A DNA stretch of 64,000 nucleotides, from NCBI GenBank assembly GCA_035569495.1, contig DATMMX010000038.1, positions 186,001 through 250,000 on the forward strand, written 5' to 3'. Source of the DNA: DASRDZ01 sp035569495. GTDB taxonomy: Bacteria > Chloroflexota > Dormibacteria > Aeolococcales > Aeolococcaceae. The stretch's first letter is position 1. Each line of letters begins with the position of its first letter. Position numbers and translations under genes: made by a program. This document shows positions 52,424-61,369 of this stretch, in pieces. The notes below the pieces were generated by a model. It ran no database searches. It was not told the origin of the DNA and was given only the letters and a program-made list of their open reading frames with translations.

Positions 52424-54079
52424 TCACGCAGAGGCGAGGTCGCGACGGCGGAAGATCCACGTGGCTGCACCTGCCAGCCCGGCGCCGAGCAGCACGAGTC
52501 CAGCCGCGCTCGCCCAGTCGGGATCGACGGCCGGCACCGGGGCGACGTGATGGAGCACCGAGGTCTCCAGCAGCGGTCGAGCCAGGTCGATCGACGAGCC
52601 GATCATCTCCACCAGGAACGACCAGGCGATGAGGGCGTAGGTGACGATCCCGGTGAGCCGTGGCGCCACGGCGTGAACGAACGTGCCGAGCCCGAGCACG
52701 AACAGCCCGGCCGGCACGGCGTTGAAACCGCCCTCGACCACGCGCGCGAAGGACACGGCGCCAGTGTCCTGGGTGATTGCGCCAATCCAGGCCAGAACTC
52801 CCGCGACTGCGCCGCAGAGCACGACCAGCGCCGCTGCGGTGATCACGCGCGTCACCAGCCAGGCCGAGCGGCTCACCGGCCGGACCAGCAGGTTGTCGAG
52901 CCGTCCCTCCGCCTCCTCGTCGCGCGTTGCCCCCACCTGGCCGGCGGCGACCACGGCGAGCACGGTGGTGAGGACGAGGAAGGTCACGCCGAGGTACGCC
53001 TGGGCGTCGAGGGTCGGCGCGCCGAGGCGACGGAGGATGTCGGCGGCGCTGCTCGACCCGGCCACCGCCTGGGCCGCCGACTGTGCCACCAGGCCGAAGA
53101 CCAACCCGCCCACGGCGAAGGCGATCAGCCAGCCCAGGGCCACGGGGCGGATCAGCCGCAGCGCCAGGCCCGCGGGCGTACCGAGCAGCCGGGTGTGGGC
53201 TGCGGCGCTGTCCTGGGCGGGGAGGACGCTGGCGCCCACGTCGCGCCGGCGCGCCAGGCGGACGGTGAGCGCCGTGGCCAGAACGGCGAGCCCGAGCACC
53301 GGAAGCAGCGCCGCCGGCCGCGGCGACACCAGCGGCTGCACCTCCTCCACCCAGCCCAGGGGGCTGGCCCAGCGAAGCCCCTGGAGTCGGCTGCTCGAGT
53401 CGGCGGCCATGCGCAGCAGGAAGGCCACGCCCAGAACCGCTCCGGCGATGGCTGCGGCCCGGCGGCGGGTGCCGGCGAGCTGTCCGGCCAGAGCGCCGAT
53501 GGCGAGGAACATGGCCGCGCTGGCGGTGAGGGCTACGGCGAGCAGCAAGGCGTCCCAGGCGCCGACCGGGGGATCGACGCTGTGCAGGGTGGCCACGCTC
53601 AGCAACGCGGTGATGGAGAACAGCGCGAGCCATCCCGCTGCCAGCCCTGCCACTGCCTGGACCGCAGCGCGACCCCGCGTGGTCAGGCCGGTCAGCAGCA
53701 CCTCCCAGCGACCGCTCTCCTCCTCACCGCGGAGCAGGCGCGTCCCGGAGAGCACGCCCCACACCGCGCCGACCAGGCTGAGCACGCCCAGGCAGCGCCA
53801 GGCGGTGAATCCGGCCACGGTGTCGATGCGGTGCGCCGACCCGAGCAGGGCGGCCAGACCGGCGTTGTCGCCGAGCGACCGGGCGAGCTGGGCGCGCGAT
53901 GCAGCGTCGGGATACGCGGCGGCATATCCCTTCGCCGAGGCGGCGACGTAGATCCCGAAGGCCACCCCCCACACCGCGCCCGAGCGCAGCGCACGCCGCG
54001 CCACCACGCGGCCAACCAGCGTGGTCGGACCGCGGAGCGCCGCCGCCGCCTCAGCCAGCGACACCGCGACCCTCGCCAT
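52424..54079 (-). CDS. ABC-2 type exporter permease (551 aa)
   Basis: The protein has about twelve hydrophobic segments in two halves. The first holds GAVWGVAFGIYVAASAKGYAAAYPD and a GRWEVLLTGLTTRGRAAVQAVAGL coupling region; the second half repeats the layout (RDEEAEGRLDNLLVRPVSRSAWLVTRVI). The paired E-x-GR-x-(D/E) coupling-helix sequences mark a fused ABC-2 permease of the polyketide/tetronasin-resistance type seen in actinobacteria. The ATPase gene upstream overlaps it by 29 nt. The substrate is unknown; export of a hydrophobic compound is likely. Confidence 0.88.
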   Translation of the reverse strand: MARVAVSLAEAAAALRGPTTLVGRVVARRALRSGAVWGVAFGIYVAASAKGYAAAYPDAASRAQLARSLGDNAGLAALLGSAHRIDTVAGFTAWRCLGVLSLVGAVWGVLSGTRLLRGEEESGRWEVLLTGLTTRGRAAVQAVAGLAAGWLALFSITALLSVATLHSVDPPVGAWDALLLAVALTASAAMFLAIGALAGQLAGTRRRAAAIAGAVLGVAFLLRMAADSSSRLQGLRWASPLGWVEEVQPLVSPRPAALLPVLGLAVLATALTVRLARRRDVGASVLPAQDSAAAHTRLLGTPAGLALRLIRPVALGWLIAFAVGGLVFGLVAQSAAQAVAGSSSAADILRRLGAPTLDAQAYLGVTFLVLTTVLAVVAAGQVGATRDEEAEGRLDNLLVRPVSRSAWLVTRVITAAALVVLCGAVAGVLAWIGAITQDTGAVSFARVVEGGFNAVPAGLFVLGLGTFVHAVAPRLTGIVTYALIAWSFLVEMIGSSIDLARPLLETSVLHHVAPVPAVDPDWASAAGLVLLGAGLAGAATWIFRRRDLASA

Positions 54080-54968
54080 CGCCGTAGTGCGCCAGGAACA
54101 GCTCCTCCAGCGAGGGCTCGCGGCTGACCAGCTTGCGCACTCCTGCCGTCGCCAGCACCCGCAGCAGCGGCTCGACCGGGCCGCGCACCTGGCATCGCAG
54201 CAGGTGGCCGTCGACCTCGACCGCGCTGACTCCGGGCACGGCGGTGAGGTCGGGAGGTGTGCTGTCGAACAGCGCCTCGACCGACAGCGCCGACAGATGG
54301 CGCAGCTCCTCCAGCGTGCCCATCTCCACCAGCCGCCCGCGGCGCAGGATGGCGACGCGATCGCACAGCGCTTCCACCTCGCTGAGGATGTGCGACGAGA
54401 GGAACACGGTCTGGCCGCGTTCCTTGGCCTCGTGCACGCAGTGGCGGAAGGCCTGCTCCATCAGCGGATCGAGGCCGCTGGTCGGCTCGTCGAGGACGAG
54501 CAGGTCGGGCCGTACCATCAGGGCGGCGATCAGCATCAGCTTCTGGCGGTTGCCCTTCGAGTACGCACGGACCTTTTTGGACGTGTCGAAGTCGAAGCGC
54601 TGAACGAGCAGGTCGCGGTACTGCATGTCGACATGTCCGTGCAGCGCACCGAGCAGATGCAGCGTCTCGGCGCCGGTGAGCGACGGCCACAGGTTGGCTT
54701 CGCCGGGAACGTAGGCGAGGCGTCGGTGCGCGTCGACGGTGTCACGCCAGCAGTCGAGACCGAAGATGGTTGCTGCGCCGGCGGTGGGGTTGATCAGGCC
54801 GAGCAGCAGCCGGATGGTGGTGGTCTTGCCGGCACCGTTGGGGCCGAGGTAGCCGACCACCTCACCGGGCGTGACCTCGAGGTCGAGACCCTGCAGGGCG
54901 TCGACGCCGCCGAAGCGTTTCGAGAGACCCTCGGTGCGGATGGCGGGCGTCGTGGTGCGAAGCGTCAT
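54051..54968 (-). CDS. ABC transporter ATP-binding subunit
   Basis: The ATG at 54968 (MTLRTTTPAIRTEGLSKRFGG) gives 305 aa. Walker A is GYLGPNGAGKTTTIRLLLGL and the Q-loop region is AYVPGEANLWPSLTGAETLHLLGAL. The signature appears as VRAYSKGNRQKLMLIAALM (YSKGNRQK in place of LSGGQ) and Walker B is LLVLDEPTSGLDPLMEQ. The switch His is in LSSHILSEVEALCDRVAILRRGRLVEMG. The C-terminal 80 residues form the DrrA-like accessory domain. It powers the permease encoded downstream. The gene is divergent from the dehydrogenase at 55183. Confidence 0.92.
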   Translation of the reverse strand: MTLRTTTPAIRTEGLSKRFGGVDALQGLDLEVTPGEVVGYLGPNGAGKTTTIRLLLGLINPTAGAATIFGLDCWRDTVDAHRRLAYVPGEANLWPSLTGAETLHLLGALHGHVDMQYRDLLVQRFDFDTSKKVRAYSKGNRQKLMLIAALMVRPDLLVLDEPTSGLDPLMEQAFRHCVHEAKERGQTVFLSSHILSEVEALCDRVAILRRGRLVEMGTLEELRHLSALSVEALFDSTPPDLTAVPGVSAVEVDGHLLRCQVRGPVEPLLRVLATAGVRKLVSREPSLEELFLAHYGDGEGRGVAG

Positions 54969-55182
54969 GGTGGTCGGCGCCGATTGTGGGTGATGGCCCG
55001 TGCTGCCTGCCGCGGTCTGAGGCCCCAGCCTGGGCGCGGTGCACCAGGCACCCCAAGAGGCGGTGGTCACCGCCCGCCGCAGCGACCGAGGCCCTCGACG
55101 TCAGGGCCGAACGGCACTGGCGGCGTCACTCGACATCGGTGGATCGTGCTCTGACAGGACACACTGAACGAGGAGACATGCC

Positions 55183-56286
55183 ATGGCTGTCATGACACAG
55201 CCGTCCGCACGCACGAGCGCGCAGACGGGAACGATGCGCGCTTTCGTCATCGAGGGCGTGGGCAAGACCGCGGTCGTCGAGAAGCCCATCCCCGAACCCG
55301 GACCCGAGGAGGCGGTGGTGCGCACCACAGCCGCCTTGATCTGCACCTCCGACGTGCACACCGTCCGCGGCGCCATCCCGGTTCCGCCGGGGCGCACGCT
55401 GGGGCACGAGTCGGTCGGCGTGATCCACAGCCTGGGCTCGGCGGTGCACGGCTTCTCCATCGGCGAGCGCGTCGCCGTCGGCGCGATCACTCCCTGCTTC
55501 CGCTGCGACTTCTGCCAGCGCGGCTTCACCTCGCAGTGCCAGGGGATGCTCGGCGGCTACAAGTACACGACGCAGATCGACGGCAACATGGCCGAATACT
55601 TCATCGTCCCTGCCGCCGAAGCCAACCTCACCCGCATCCCGGCTGACCTCCCCGATGAGAAGGCGGTGTACGTCTGCGACATGCTCTCGACCGGGTTCGT
55701 CGGTGCGGAGCATGCCGAGCTGCAGCTCGGTGAGACGGTCGCGATCTTCGCCCAGGGGCCGGTCGGACTTGCGGCCACGATCGGCAGCAAGCTGCTCGGC
55801 GCCGGACTGATCATCGCCGTCGAGTCGATGCCCAACCGCCAGGCGCTGGCGCGTCGCTTCGGCGCCGACGCCATCGTCGACTACACCAAGGGTGACCCGG
55901 TCGAGCAGATCCTCGCGCTCACCGACGGGAAGGGCGTCGACGCGGCCATCGAGGCGTTCGGCTTCCCGCAGACGTTCGAGGCGGCGATCCGCTGCACCAA
56001 GCCGGGCGGCCGGATCTCCAACATCGGCTACCACGGCGAGAACCCCAACCCGCTGCAGATCCCTCTGCAGCCGTTCGGCATGGGCATGTCGGACAAGACG
56101 ATCCGAACCGGGCTGTGCCCGGGCGGCAGCGAGCGGCTCGGTCGCCTGCTGCGCCTGATGCAGACCGGCAAGGTCGATCCCACGCCGATGACCACGCACC
56201 GGTTCCCCTTTGATCAGGTGTCCGTGGCGTTCGAGATGATGACCACCAAGGCGGACGGGATCATCAAGCCGCTGATCACCTTCTGA
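55183..56286 (+). CDS. Zinc-dependent alcohol dehydrogenase (secondary-alcohol/isopropanol type)
   Basis: GAGGAG precedes the ATG at 55183; the product is 367 aa. LICTSDVHTVRGAIPVPPGRTLGHESVGVI holds the catalytic zinc ligands (Cys, His-Glu). VAVGAITPCFRCDFCQRGFTSQCQGMLGG has the region where structural zinc would bind, with Cys retained. VYVCDMLSTGFVGAEHAELQLGETVAIFAQGPVGLAATIG is the NAD(P) Rossmann motif. The TSDVHTV, DMLSTGFHGAE-like and KTIRTGLCPGGSERLGRLL segments are very like Clostridium/Thermoanaerobacter secondary alcohol dehydrogenases. It probably interconverts secondary alcohols and ketones with NADP(H). It may work with the aldehyde dehydrogenase at 38.6 kb. Confidence 0.92.
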   Translation: MAVMTQPSARTSAQTGTMRAFVIEGVGKTAVVEKPIPEPGPEEAVVRTTAALICTSDVHTVRGAIPVPPGRTLGHESVGVIHSLGSAVHGFSIGERVAVGAITPCFRCDFCQRGFTSQCQGMLGGYKYTTQIDGNMAEYFIVPAAEANLTRIPADLPDEKAVYVCDMLSTGFVGAEHAELQLGETVAIFAQGPVGLAATIGSKLLGAGLIIAVESMPNRQALARRFGADAIVDYTKGDPVEQILALTDGKGVDAAIEAFGFPQTFEAAIRCTKPGGRISNIGYHGENPNPLQIPLQPFGMGMSDKTIRTGLCPGGSERLGRLLRLMQTGKVDPTPMTTHRFPFDQVSVAFEMMTTKADGIIKPLITF

Positions 56287-56368
56287 GACCCACACCACGC
56301 GGCGGCGGGGATGCGGCGCACGACCTGGACCACGTGCGCATCACCCGCCGCTGCTGGAGGCGATTCCC

Positions 56369-56833
56369 ATGCCCAGCAGAGATGTCATCGACCGTTTCCT
56401 GGCGCAGCGACACGTCGCCTTCGTCGGCGTCTCGCGCGACTCGCGACAGTTCGCCAACGCCATCTATCGTCACCTGCGCGACGGCGGGCGCACGCTGTAT
56501 CCGGTCAACCACAACCCCGACGTCACCGCCATCGAGGGCGACCGCGCCTACGCGCGACTTGCCGACGTGCCCGATCCCGTCGACGGCGTGTTCGTCATGG
56601 TGCCGGCGAAGGACGCGGCCGAGGTGGTGCGCGAGGCGGTGGCGCGCGGCATCCCTCGCGTCTGGCTGCACCGCGGCCTGGGTCCCAACTCCGTGTCCGC
56701 GGAGGCGCTCCAGGTGTGCGCGGACAACGGCCTGGACGTCGTCGACGGTGCCTGCCCGCTGATGTTCGGCGACCACGTGGGCTTCATGCATCGCGTCCAT
56801 CGTGGCTTCATGGGTCGGCGCCTGGCGGCGTGA
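56369..56833 (+). CDS. CoA-binding domain protein (YccU-like)
   Basis: The ATG at 56369 gives 154 aa, with GGAGGCG upstream. It is a single CoA-binding Rossmann domain: DRFLAQRHVAFVGVSRDSRQFANAIYRHLRDGGRTLYPVNHNPDVTAIEGDRAYARLADVPDPVDGVFVMVPAKDAAEVVREAVARGIPRVWLHRGLGPNSVSAEAL, ending near VVDGACPLMFG, where a conserved Cys and Met appear. This is related to the CoA-binding half of NDP-forming acyl-CoA synthetases, such as the one at 44.4 kb, but lacks the ligase domains. It probably binds CoA or another nucleotide as a sensor. The function is otherwise unknown. Confidence 0.88.
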   Translation: MPSRDVIDRFLAQRHVAFVGVSRDSRQFANAIYRHLRDGGRTLYPVNHNPDVTAIEGDRAYARLADVPDPVDGVFVMVPAKDAAEVVREAVARGIPRVWLHRGLGPNSVSAEALQVCADNGLDVVDGACPLMFGDHVGFMHRVHRGFMGRRLAA

Positions 56834-56864
56834 GCGGCAGCGACGACGTGCAGGAGGTCATAAC

Positions 56865-57039
56865 ATGGCTACCGCCTGTCCACGGCGCTGATGCTCGTCT
56901 TCCGCCACAAGTATCCGGGTGGTGGTTGTGATGTGGATCGCCGCCGTGCTGGCGACGATCGCGTCGCGGTTCGTGATTCTGGTCGTATGCCTTCGCGCTG
57001 GTGACCGGCAGCTATCCACCGTTCGGCCTGGCCGACTGA
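56865..57039 (+). pseudogene. Fragment resembling the DUF4389 family
   Basis: Three frames carry pieces in order. YRLSTALMLVFRHKYPG resembles the N-terminal LTLLFRRKYPRWWFDWNLEL segment of DUF4389 membrane proteins. A WWL piece lies in the shifted frame. YAFALVTGSYPPFGLAD is followed by a stop. Most of the membrane domain between them is missing. It overlaps the 3' end of the PAS-GGDEF gene on the other strand. The resemblance is short, so the family call is tentative. Confidence 0.45.
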
Positions 57040-57896
57040 CGGCCTGACCTGGCGGCTGCGGGCCACGCCTGGCGCGTATGCACCGCGGCGCGGCCCGCCC
57101 GCTTGGCGGCGTGCAGCGCGGCGTCGCACCGCGCCAGCGCATCGTCGAGGCGCTCGTCACCGGCGAGCTCTGTCACCCCGGCGGAGAACGTCCCTGGCAT
57201 TCCCGGTTGGGCGAGGGTCGCAACACTGCGCCGCAGCCGGGCCGCAGCATGGACGCGCGTCGTCCCCGGCAGGAGCGCGAGGAACTCGTCACCGCCCCAC
57301 CGGGCAACGAGGTCGTCGCGGCGGCCCTGCAGCGATCGGGCGATGGCGATCAGCGCCGCGTCTCCCGCGGCGTGGCTCTTCTCGTCGTTGATCCACTTCA
57401 GGTGATCGACGTCGACCAGGGCGACGGCGAGCGGTTCGCCGAACCGTCGCGCGTGCGCCTGCTCGTCAGCGGCGCGGAGCCGCATCACAGGCCGGGTCAG
57501 CGCTCCGGTGAGCGAGTCGCGGTCGCCACCCGCAGGACGCAGCACGTGGAGCAGTCCGGGCTCGCCGTCGAAAACCACCGGCAGCGCGCTGACGGCGACG
57601 CTGCAGCGCGCGCCGGAGGCGAGTCGCACCGTCATGTCGCCATGCGGTTCCGGGTCCATGCGCGATGCCCGAGCCGGGCGATCACAGTGGACGGCACAAA
57701 CCGGCGCACCGCCGGCATCGACGCCGGCGAGAAGCGCGCCGCACCAGTGGCCGATCGCCTGGCGCGACGTCCAGCCCAGCAGCCGCTCGGCCGCCGCGTT
57801 CCACGCCACGACGTGTCCGCGGACGTCGGAGACGAAGCACGGGTCGGGGAGCGCATCCACGTACGCCACGGTGACGGCAGGCAGCTGGACGGTCAC
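57012..57896 (-). CDS. PAS-GGDEF diguanylate cyclase
   Basis: A GTG at 57896 with GAGGGAG upstream gives 294 aa; a longer open frame upstream overlaps the divergent USP gene and is not coding. A PAS domain lies at about residues 5-120 (AYVDALPDPCFVSDVRGHVVAWNAAAERLLGWTSRQAIGHWCGALL). The GGDEF domain spans about 125-280: DSLTGALTRPVMRLRAADEQAHARRFGEPLAVALVDVDHLKWINDEKSHAAGDAALIAIARSLQ, then VARWGGDEFLALLPG. The GGDEF and metal-binding Asp residues are intact, so it should make c-di-GMP. It is cytosolic. Two HD-GYP proteins in the window could remove the signal. Confidence 0.88.
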   Translation of the reverse strand: MTVQLPAVTVAYVDALPDPCFVSDVRGHVVAWNAAAERLLGWTSRQAIGHWCGALLAGVDAGGAPVCAVHCDRPARASRMDPEPHGDMTVRLASGARCSVAVSALPVVFDGEPGLLHVLRPAGGDRDSLTGALTRPVMRLRAADEQAHARRFGEPLAVALVDVDHLKWINDEKSHAAGDAALIAIARSLQGRRDDLVARWGGDEFLALLPGTTRVHAAARLRRSVATLAQPGMPGTFSAGVTELAGDERLDDALARCDAALHAAKRAGRAAVHTRQAWPAAARSGRQSARPNGG

Positions 57897-58014
57897 GTCG
57901 TCTCCCTCGCGAGGTGCTGCGGATTCGCACCACGGCTCTGAGTCAACCGGCGCGCTCGCGGCCACACCAGTGGCGATCGGACCGCTGAACGTGGCGCGAA
58001 AGCCCTTGGCGCCG

Positions 58015-58028
58015 GGGTCGTTCGACCC
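58015..58028. promoter_or_regulatory. GGGTC-N4-GACCC palindrome upstream of a USP gene
   Basis: GGGTCGTTCGACCC is a perfect palindrome with DosR-box spacing, but with T/A swapped at the fourth and eleventh positions. It lies 67 bp upstream of the USP start at 58095 in the divergent region with the GGDEF gene. Confidence 0.35.
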
Positions 58029-58094
58029 TGGTTCTGCAGAGCCGCCGGGATCACCGTTGACTTGCGGATCGTCCGTCCGCAAGGAGAACACCCG

Positions 58095-58922
58095 ATGAAC
58101 CGCCTCCCCGTCCCGATCCTCGTCGCCACCGACGCGTCCGAGGATGCGCATGCTGCGATGCGCGTCGCGGCGTCGCTTGCTCGCCGCAGCGGGTCGCCGC
58201 TGCACATCGTCCACGTCTGGCAGATGCCGTTCACCTACGGGATCCCTCCGCTCGTGGTCGATCCCAGTCTTGGAGAGGACGCCGGGGAATCGATCCTCGA
58301 AGAAGAGCGGGCCGTGGTCGAGAGCTACGGAGCGACCGTGGCCGGGACGCACCTGCGGCGCGGCGCTCCGGCGCTTGCCATCCTGGCGGTCGCCGATGCG
58401 ATGCACGCCGGCGTTGTCGTGGTCGGCAGGCGCGGCCTCGGCGCCGTGCGGCGGGCTGTGCTCGGCAGCGTCTCGGACGACGTCGTCCAGCACTCCGACG
58501 CCCCAGTTCTTGTCGTCCATGGCACCAACTGGCCGCCTTCCCGCGTCGTCGTCGGCGCCGACGGCAGTGACGAGGCCCGCCGTGCCGCCGACCTCGCTGC
58601 GGACGTCGCTGAACTCGTCGGCGTGCCGGTCACCCTGGTGCGCGCGCTGCCGCACCTGGCCGCGTCGCTCGGCGGCCCCGCACCATGCCAGGTGCAGGTC
58701 AGCAGCGAGGAGCCGTGGCAGGCTCTCGACGGAGCCTCGCAGGACGGCACCGCGCTGCTCGTCGTCGGGCACCGGCGGCCGGGCGACGGTTCTCGGCTGG
58801 AGCGGCACAGCGTGGCCGAACGCGTCCTCCACCATGCGGTGGGCTCGGTGCTGGTGGTCCCCGGCCGGCGGGCCCGCATCACGCGGGGTGAGGCGCCCCT
58901 CCAGCTGGTGCCACGGGCGTGA
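58095..58922 (+). CDS. Tandem universal stress protein
   Basis: AAGGAG precedes the ATG at 58095; the product is 275 aa with two USP domains. Domain 1: VPILVATDASEDAHAAMRVAASLARRSGSPLHIVHVW, then AGVVVVGRRGLGAVRRAVLGSVSDDVVQHSDAPVLVVHG with a full ATP-binding G-rich loop. Domain 2: RVVVGADGSDEARRAADLA, then ALLVVGHRRPGDGSRLERHSVAERVLHHAVGSVLVVPG, where the loop is altered (RRPGDGSRLERHS), so nucleotide binding in domain 2 may be lost. Its 3' end overlaps the convergent P-type ATPase gene by 44 nt. It is probably part of the hypoxia/stress set. Confidence 0.9.
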   Translation: MNRLPVPILVATDASEDAHAAMRVAASLARRSGSPLHIVHVWQMPFTYGIPPLVVDPSLGEDAGESILEEERAVVESYGATVAGTHLRRGAPALAILAVADAMHAGVVVVGRRGLGAVRRAVLGSVSDDVVQHSDAPVLVVHGTNWPPSRVVVGADGSDEARRAADLAADVAELVGVPVTLVRALPHLAASLGGPAPCQVQVSSEEPWQALDGASQDGTALLVVGHRRPGDGSRLERHSVAERVLHHAVGSVLVVPGRRARITRGEAPLQLVPRA

Positions 58923-61260
58923 GCGCCTCGGTGTCGAGCAGCGACAGGTAGGCCTCGTCCTCCTGCGCCATGTGCAGGCGGAGGACGACGTGGAGTCCGT
59001 ACAGCAATCGGCGCAGCTCCGGCAGGTCCTCGGCCGACGGCCCGTCGACGTCGAGGTCGTCGATGGCCCGGTCGAGGAGGCGCGCCAGCCGGGCGATCTC
59101 GGAGTGAGCGCGGACCATGGTCACGGTCGGCTCGCTGCCGCCGAGCATCGCGCCGACCAGTGGATACAGGTGACGCTCCTCGTCGATCTCGTGCGGCAGC
59201 AGCCGCTGCTGCAGGAAGCGGCGCACCTCGTCCAACCCCGCGCGAGCACGCGCCCCGTCTGTTCCATCGAGCGCGTCGGCAACGTCGCGCAGGCGGTCGA
59301 TCCCGGCGGCCAGGTCAGCGTGTTCGAGACGCACCCGGCCGGCCAGCTCGACCGCCTGCGGGCTGGGCGTCGGCAACGGTGACCGGCCACCGAGGGCGCG
59401 CAGTGCGGCCGCGATCGCCAGCGCGTCGATCACCTCCTGCAGGACCGCGCCGGGAGCTGGGGCGAGCAGCCCCGCGGCCGCGATGCCCATCGCCAGCAGC
59501 GACAGCCCCATGCCACCGAGGACGCTCTGCAGCGCGATCCGGCGGGTGCGACGGGCGATGGCGAGGCATTCGACCACCCGGTCCAGCCGGTCCGGAAGGA
59601 TGACCACGTCGGCGGCTTCCGACGAGGCCGTGGCACCGCGCGCCGCCAGCGCCACGCCCACGTCCGCGGCGGCGAGGGCGGGCGCATCGTTGATGCCGTC
59701 GCCGACCATGACGACCGTCCCGCCGGGCGCCGAGCCCCGTCGCTCCGCGAGCACCGCGTCCACCTTGTCGCTCGGGGACCGCTCCGCGAGCACGGCGTCC
59801 ACGCCGACGGCCTCGCCGATCACTGTCGCCACCTCGGGATGGTCGCCGGTCACCATGACGACGCGGTGCACGCCGAGACCGTGGAACATGCGCACAGCGC
59901 GGGGAGCGTCGCCGCGGACCTGGTCGGCGAGGACGAGCAGCCCCACCACGGTGCCGTCGACGGCGACCGCGACGCCGGTCAGCCCCTCCAGCGCGGTGCG
60001 GCGCCGGACTCGGTGCAGCCACGCCGGCATGTCGGCAACGACCCAGGCCGCGCGGCCGACGGCGACAGCTCGACCGTCGACCATGCCACGCACGCCCTGG
60101 CCCGGCGTTTCTGCCACCTCTGACGGATTCGCCAAGGCCAGGTTGCGGTCGCGTGCGGCCCGGACCACGGCGGCGGCGAGGACGTGCGCCGAGACCTGGT
60201 CGAGCGAGGCGGCCAGCCGCAGCACCTCGTCCCGCCCGAGGCCGGAGGGGGCCTGCACCTCGACGAGCCGCGACCGGCCGGCGGTCAGCGTGCCGGTCTT
60301 GTCGAGCAGGACGACGCGGGCGCGAGCGAGCGCCTCCAGCGTGGCACCGCCCTTGATCACCATGCCGCGGCGCGCCGCCCGCGACATCCCCGAGATCAGC
60401 GCCACCGGGACGCCGAGCAGCAGCGGGCAGGGCGTCGCCACCACCAGCACCGCGAGCGCTCGCACGGCGTCGCCGGACACCAGCCAGGCGATGCCCGCAA
60501 CCGACAGGGTGAGCGGGACGAAGCCGAGCGCCCAGCGGTCGGCCAGCCGGGTCATCGGCGCCCGCACCGCCTGTGCCTGCGCCACCAGCCGCACGATCCC
60601 CGCGTACGTGCTCTGCTCGGCGGTCGCGGTGGCACGCAGGTCGAAGGGCGCCCCGGCGTTGACCGAGCCACTGCTGACCCGCTCGCCGCGAACCCGTGAC
60701 ACCGGAACGGCCTCGCCCGTCAGCGCGGATTCGTCCACCACAGCGGCGTCGGACACGACCACCCCGTCGACGGGGACCACCTCGCCTGGCCGCACCAGCA
60801 GGACGTCGTCGGGCTGTACCTCCTCGATTGCGCAGTCGTGCAACACCCCGCCGCCGCGGCGGTGGGCAGTGCGCGGCGCTCGAGAGAGAAGCGCGTGCAA
60901 CTCTCGCTGCGCCCTGGCGGCCGCAAAGGCGTCGAGGCCGTTGCCGGTGGCGAGCATCATCGCCAGCACAGCACCGGCCAGCGCTTCGCCGAGGGCGAGC
61001 GCGCCGGCCATGGCCAGGACCGCGACGACGTCCACACCGGGGCGACGATGCCGCACACCCACGGCCAGGTGGACGAGGGCAGGCACCATGCCCACCAGCG
61101 TCGTCGCCCGCCACGTCCACCCCGCGACGCCGGGCACACCGACGATGTGGGCGGCACCACCCACGGTGAGGCCGGTCGTGGTCGCGGCGAGGAGCAGAGC
61201 GTCGCGCGACAGCAGGAAGCGGGTGCCGGCGTGCACGGTCGACTTCTCTGCGCTGCTCAC
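58879..61260 (-). CDS. P1B-type heavy-metal ATPase fused to a hemerythrin-like domain
   Basis: This 793-aa protein has the P-type ATPase core at residues 1-640: VDESALTGEAVPVSR, ALAVLVVATPCPLLLGVPVALISG (metal site TPCPL), VVLLDKTGTLTAGR (phospho-Asp), VMVTGDHPEVATVIGEAV and VMVGDGINDAPALAAADVGVAL. The usual SxHPL motif of P1B pumps reads SAHVLA. No N-terminal metal-binding domain is present. Residues about 645-780 form a helical HHE domain (LLPHEIDEERHLYPLVGAML, HSEIARLARLLDRAI, VVLRLHMAQEDEAYLSLL), with His/Glu spacing fit for a di-iron site. A hemerythrin tail may report iron, oxygen or NO to the pump. The gene is divergent from the APH-like kinase. Confidence 0.88.
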   Translation of the reverse strand: MSSAEKSTVHAGTRFLLSRDALLLAATTTGLTVGGAAHIVGVPGVAGWTWRATTLVGMVPALVHLAVGVRHRRPGVDVVAVLAMAGALALGEALAGAVLAMMLATGNGLDAFAAARAQRELHALLSRAPRTAHRRGGGVLHDCAIEEVQPDDVLLVRPGEVVPVDGVVVSDAAVVDESALTGEAVPVSRVRGERVSSGSVNAGAPFDLRATATAEQSTYAGIVRLVAQAQAVRAPMTRLADRWALGFVPLTLSVAGIAWLVSGDAVRALAVLVVATPCPLLLGVPVALISGMSRAARRGMVIKGGATLEALARARVVLLDKTGTLTAGRSRLVEVQAPSGLGRDEVLRLAASLDQVSAHVLAAAVVRAARDRNLALANPSEVAETPGQGVRGMVDGRAVAVGRAAWVVADMPAWLHRVRRRTALEGLTGVAVAVDGTVVGLLVLADQVRGDAPRAVRMFHGLGVHRVVMVTGDHPEVATVIGEAVGVDAVLAERSPSDKVDAVLAERRGSAPGGTVVMVGDGINDAPALAAADVGVALAARGATASSEAADVVILPDRLDRVVECLAIARRTRRIALQSVLGGMGLSLLAMGIAAAGLLAPAPGAVLQEVIDALAIAAALRALGGRSPLPTPSPQAVELAGRVRLEHADLAAGIDRLRDVADALDGTDGARARAGLDEVRRFLQQRLLPHEIDEERHLYPLVGAMLGGSEPTVTMVRAHSEIARLARLLDRAIDDLDVDGPSAEDLPELRRLLYGLHVVLRLHMAQEDEAYLSLLDTEALTPVAPAGGAPHPA

Positions 61261-61319
61261 GTCGTCTCATGCTGGGGGTGGTGGTCGTATGCCGCCAGGG
61301 CCGATCGCCTCGGGTCACC

Positions 61320-61333
61320 GGGACGTGCGCCCC
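61320..61333. promoter_or_regulatory. DosR-type box upstream of the APH-like/AAA gene
   Basis: GGGACGTGCGCCCC at 61320-61333 matches the left half of GGGAC-N4-GTCCC fully and the right half at four of five bases. It lies 37 bp upstream of the start at 61370 and 60 bp from the divergent ATPase start. Confidence 0.5.
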
Positions 61334-61369
61334 TGGCGCTGCGACTCGGCCCCGATCGAGCATCAGGAC

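Noticed and set aside
57897..58835. Extension of the PAS-GGDEF frame up to 58835.
   Set aside because: This part is antisense to a clear USP gene with a good ribosome-binding site. The GTG at 57896 has its own GAGGGAG and directly precedes the PAS domain.
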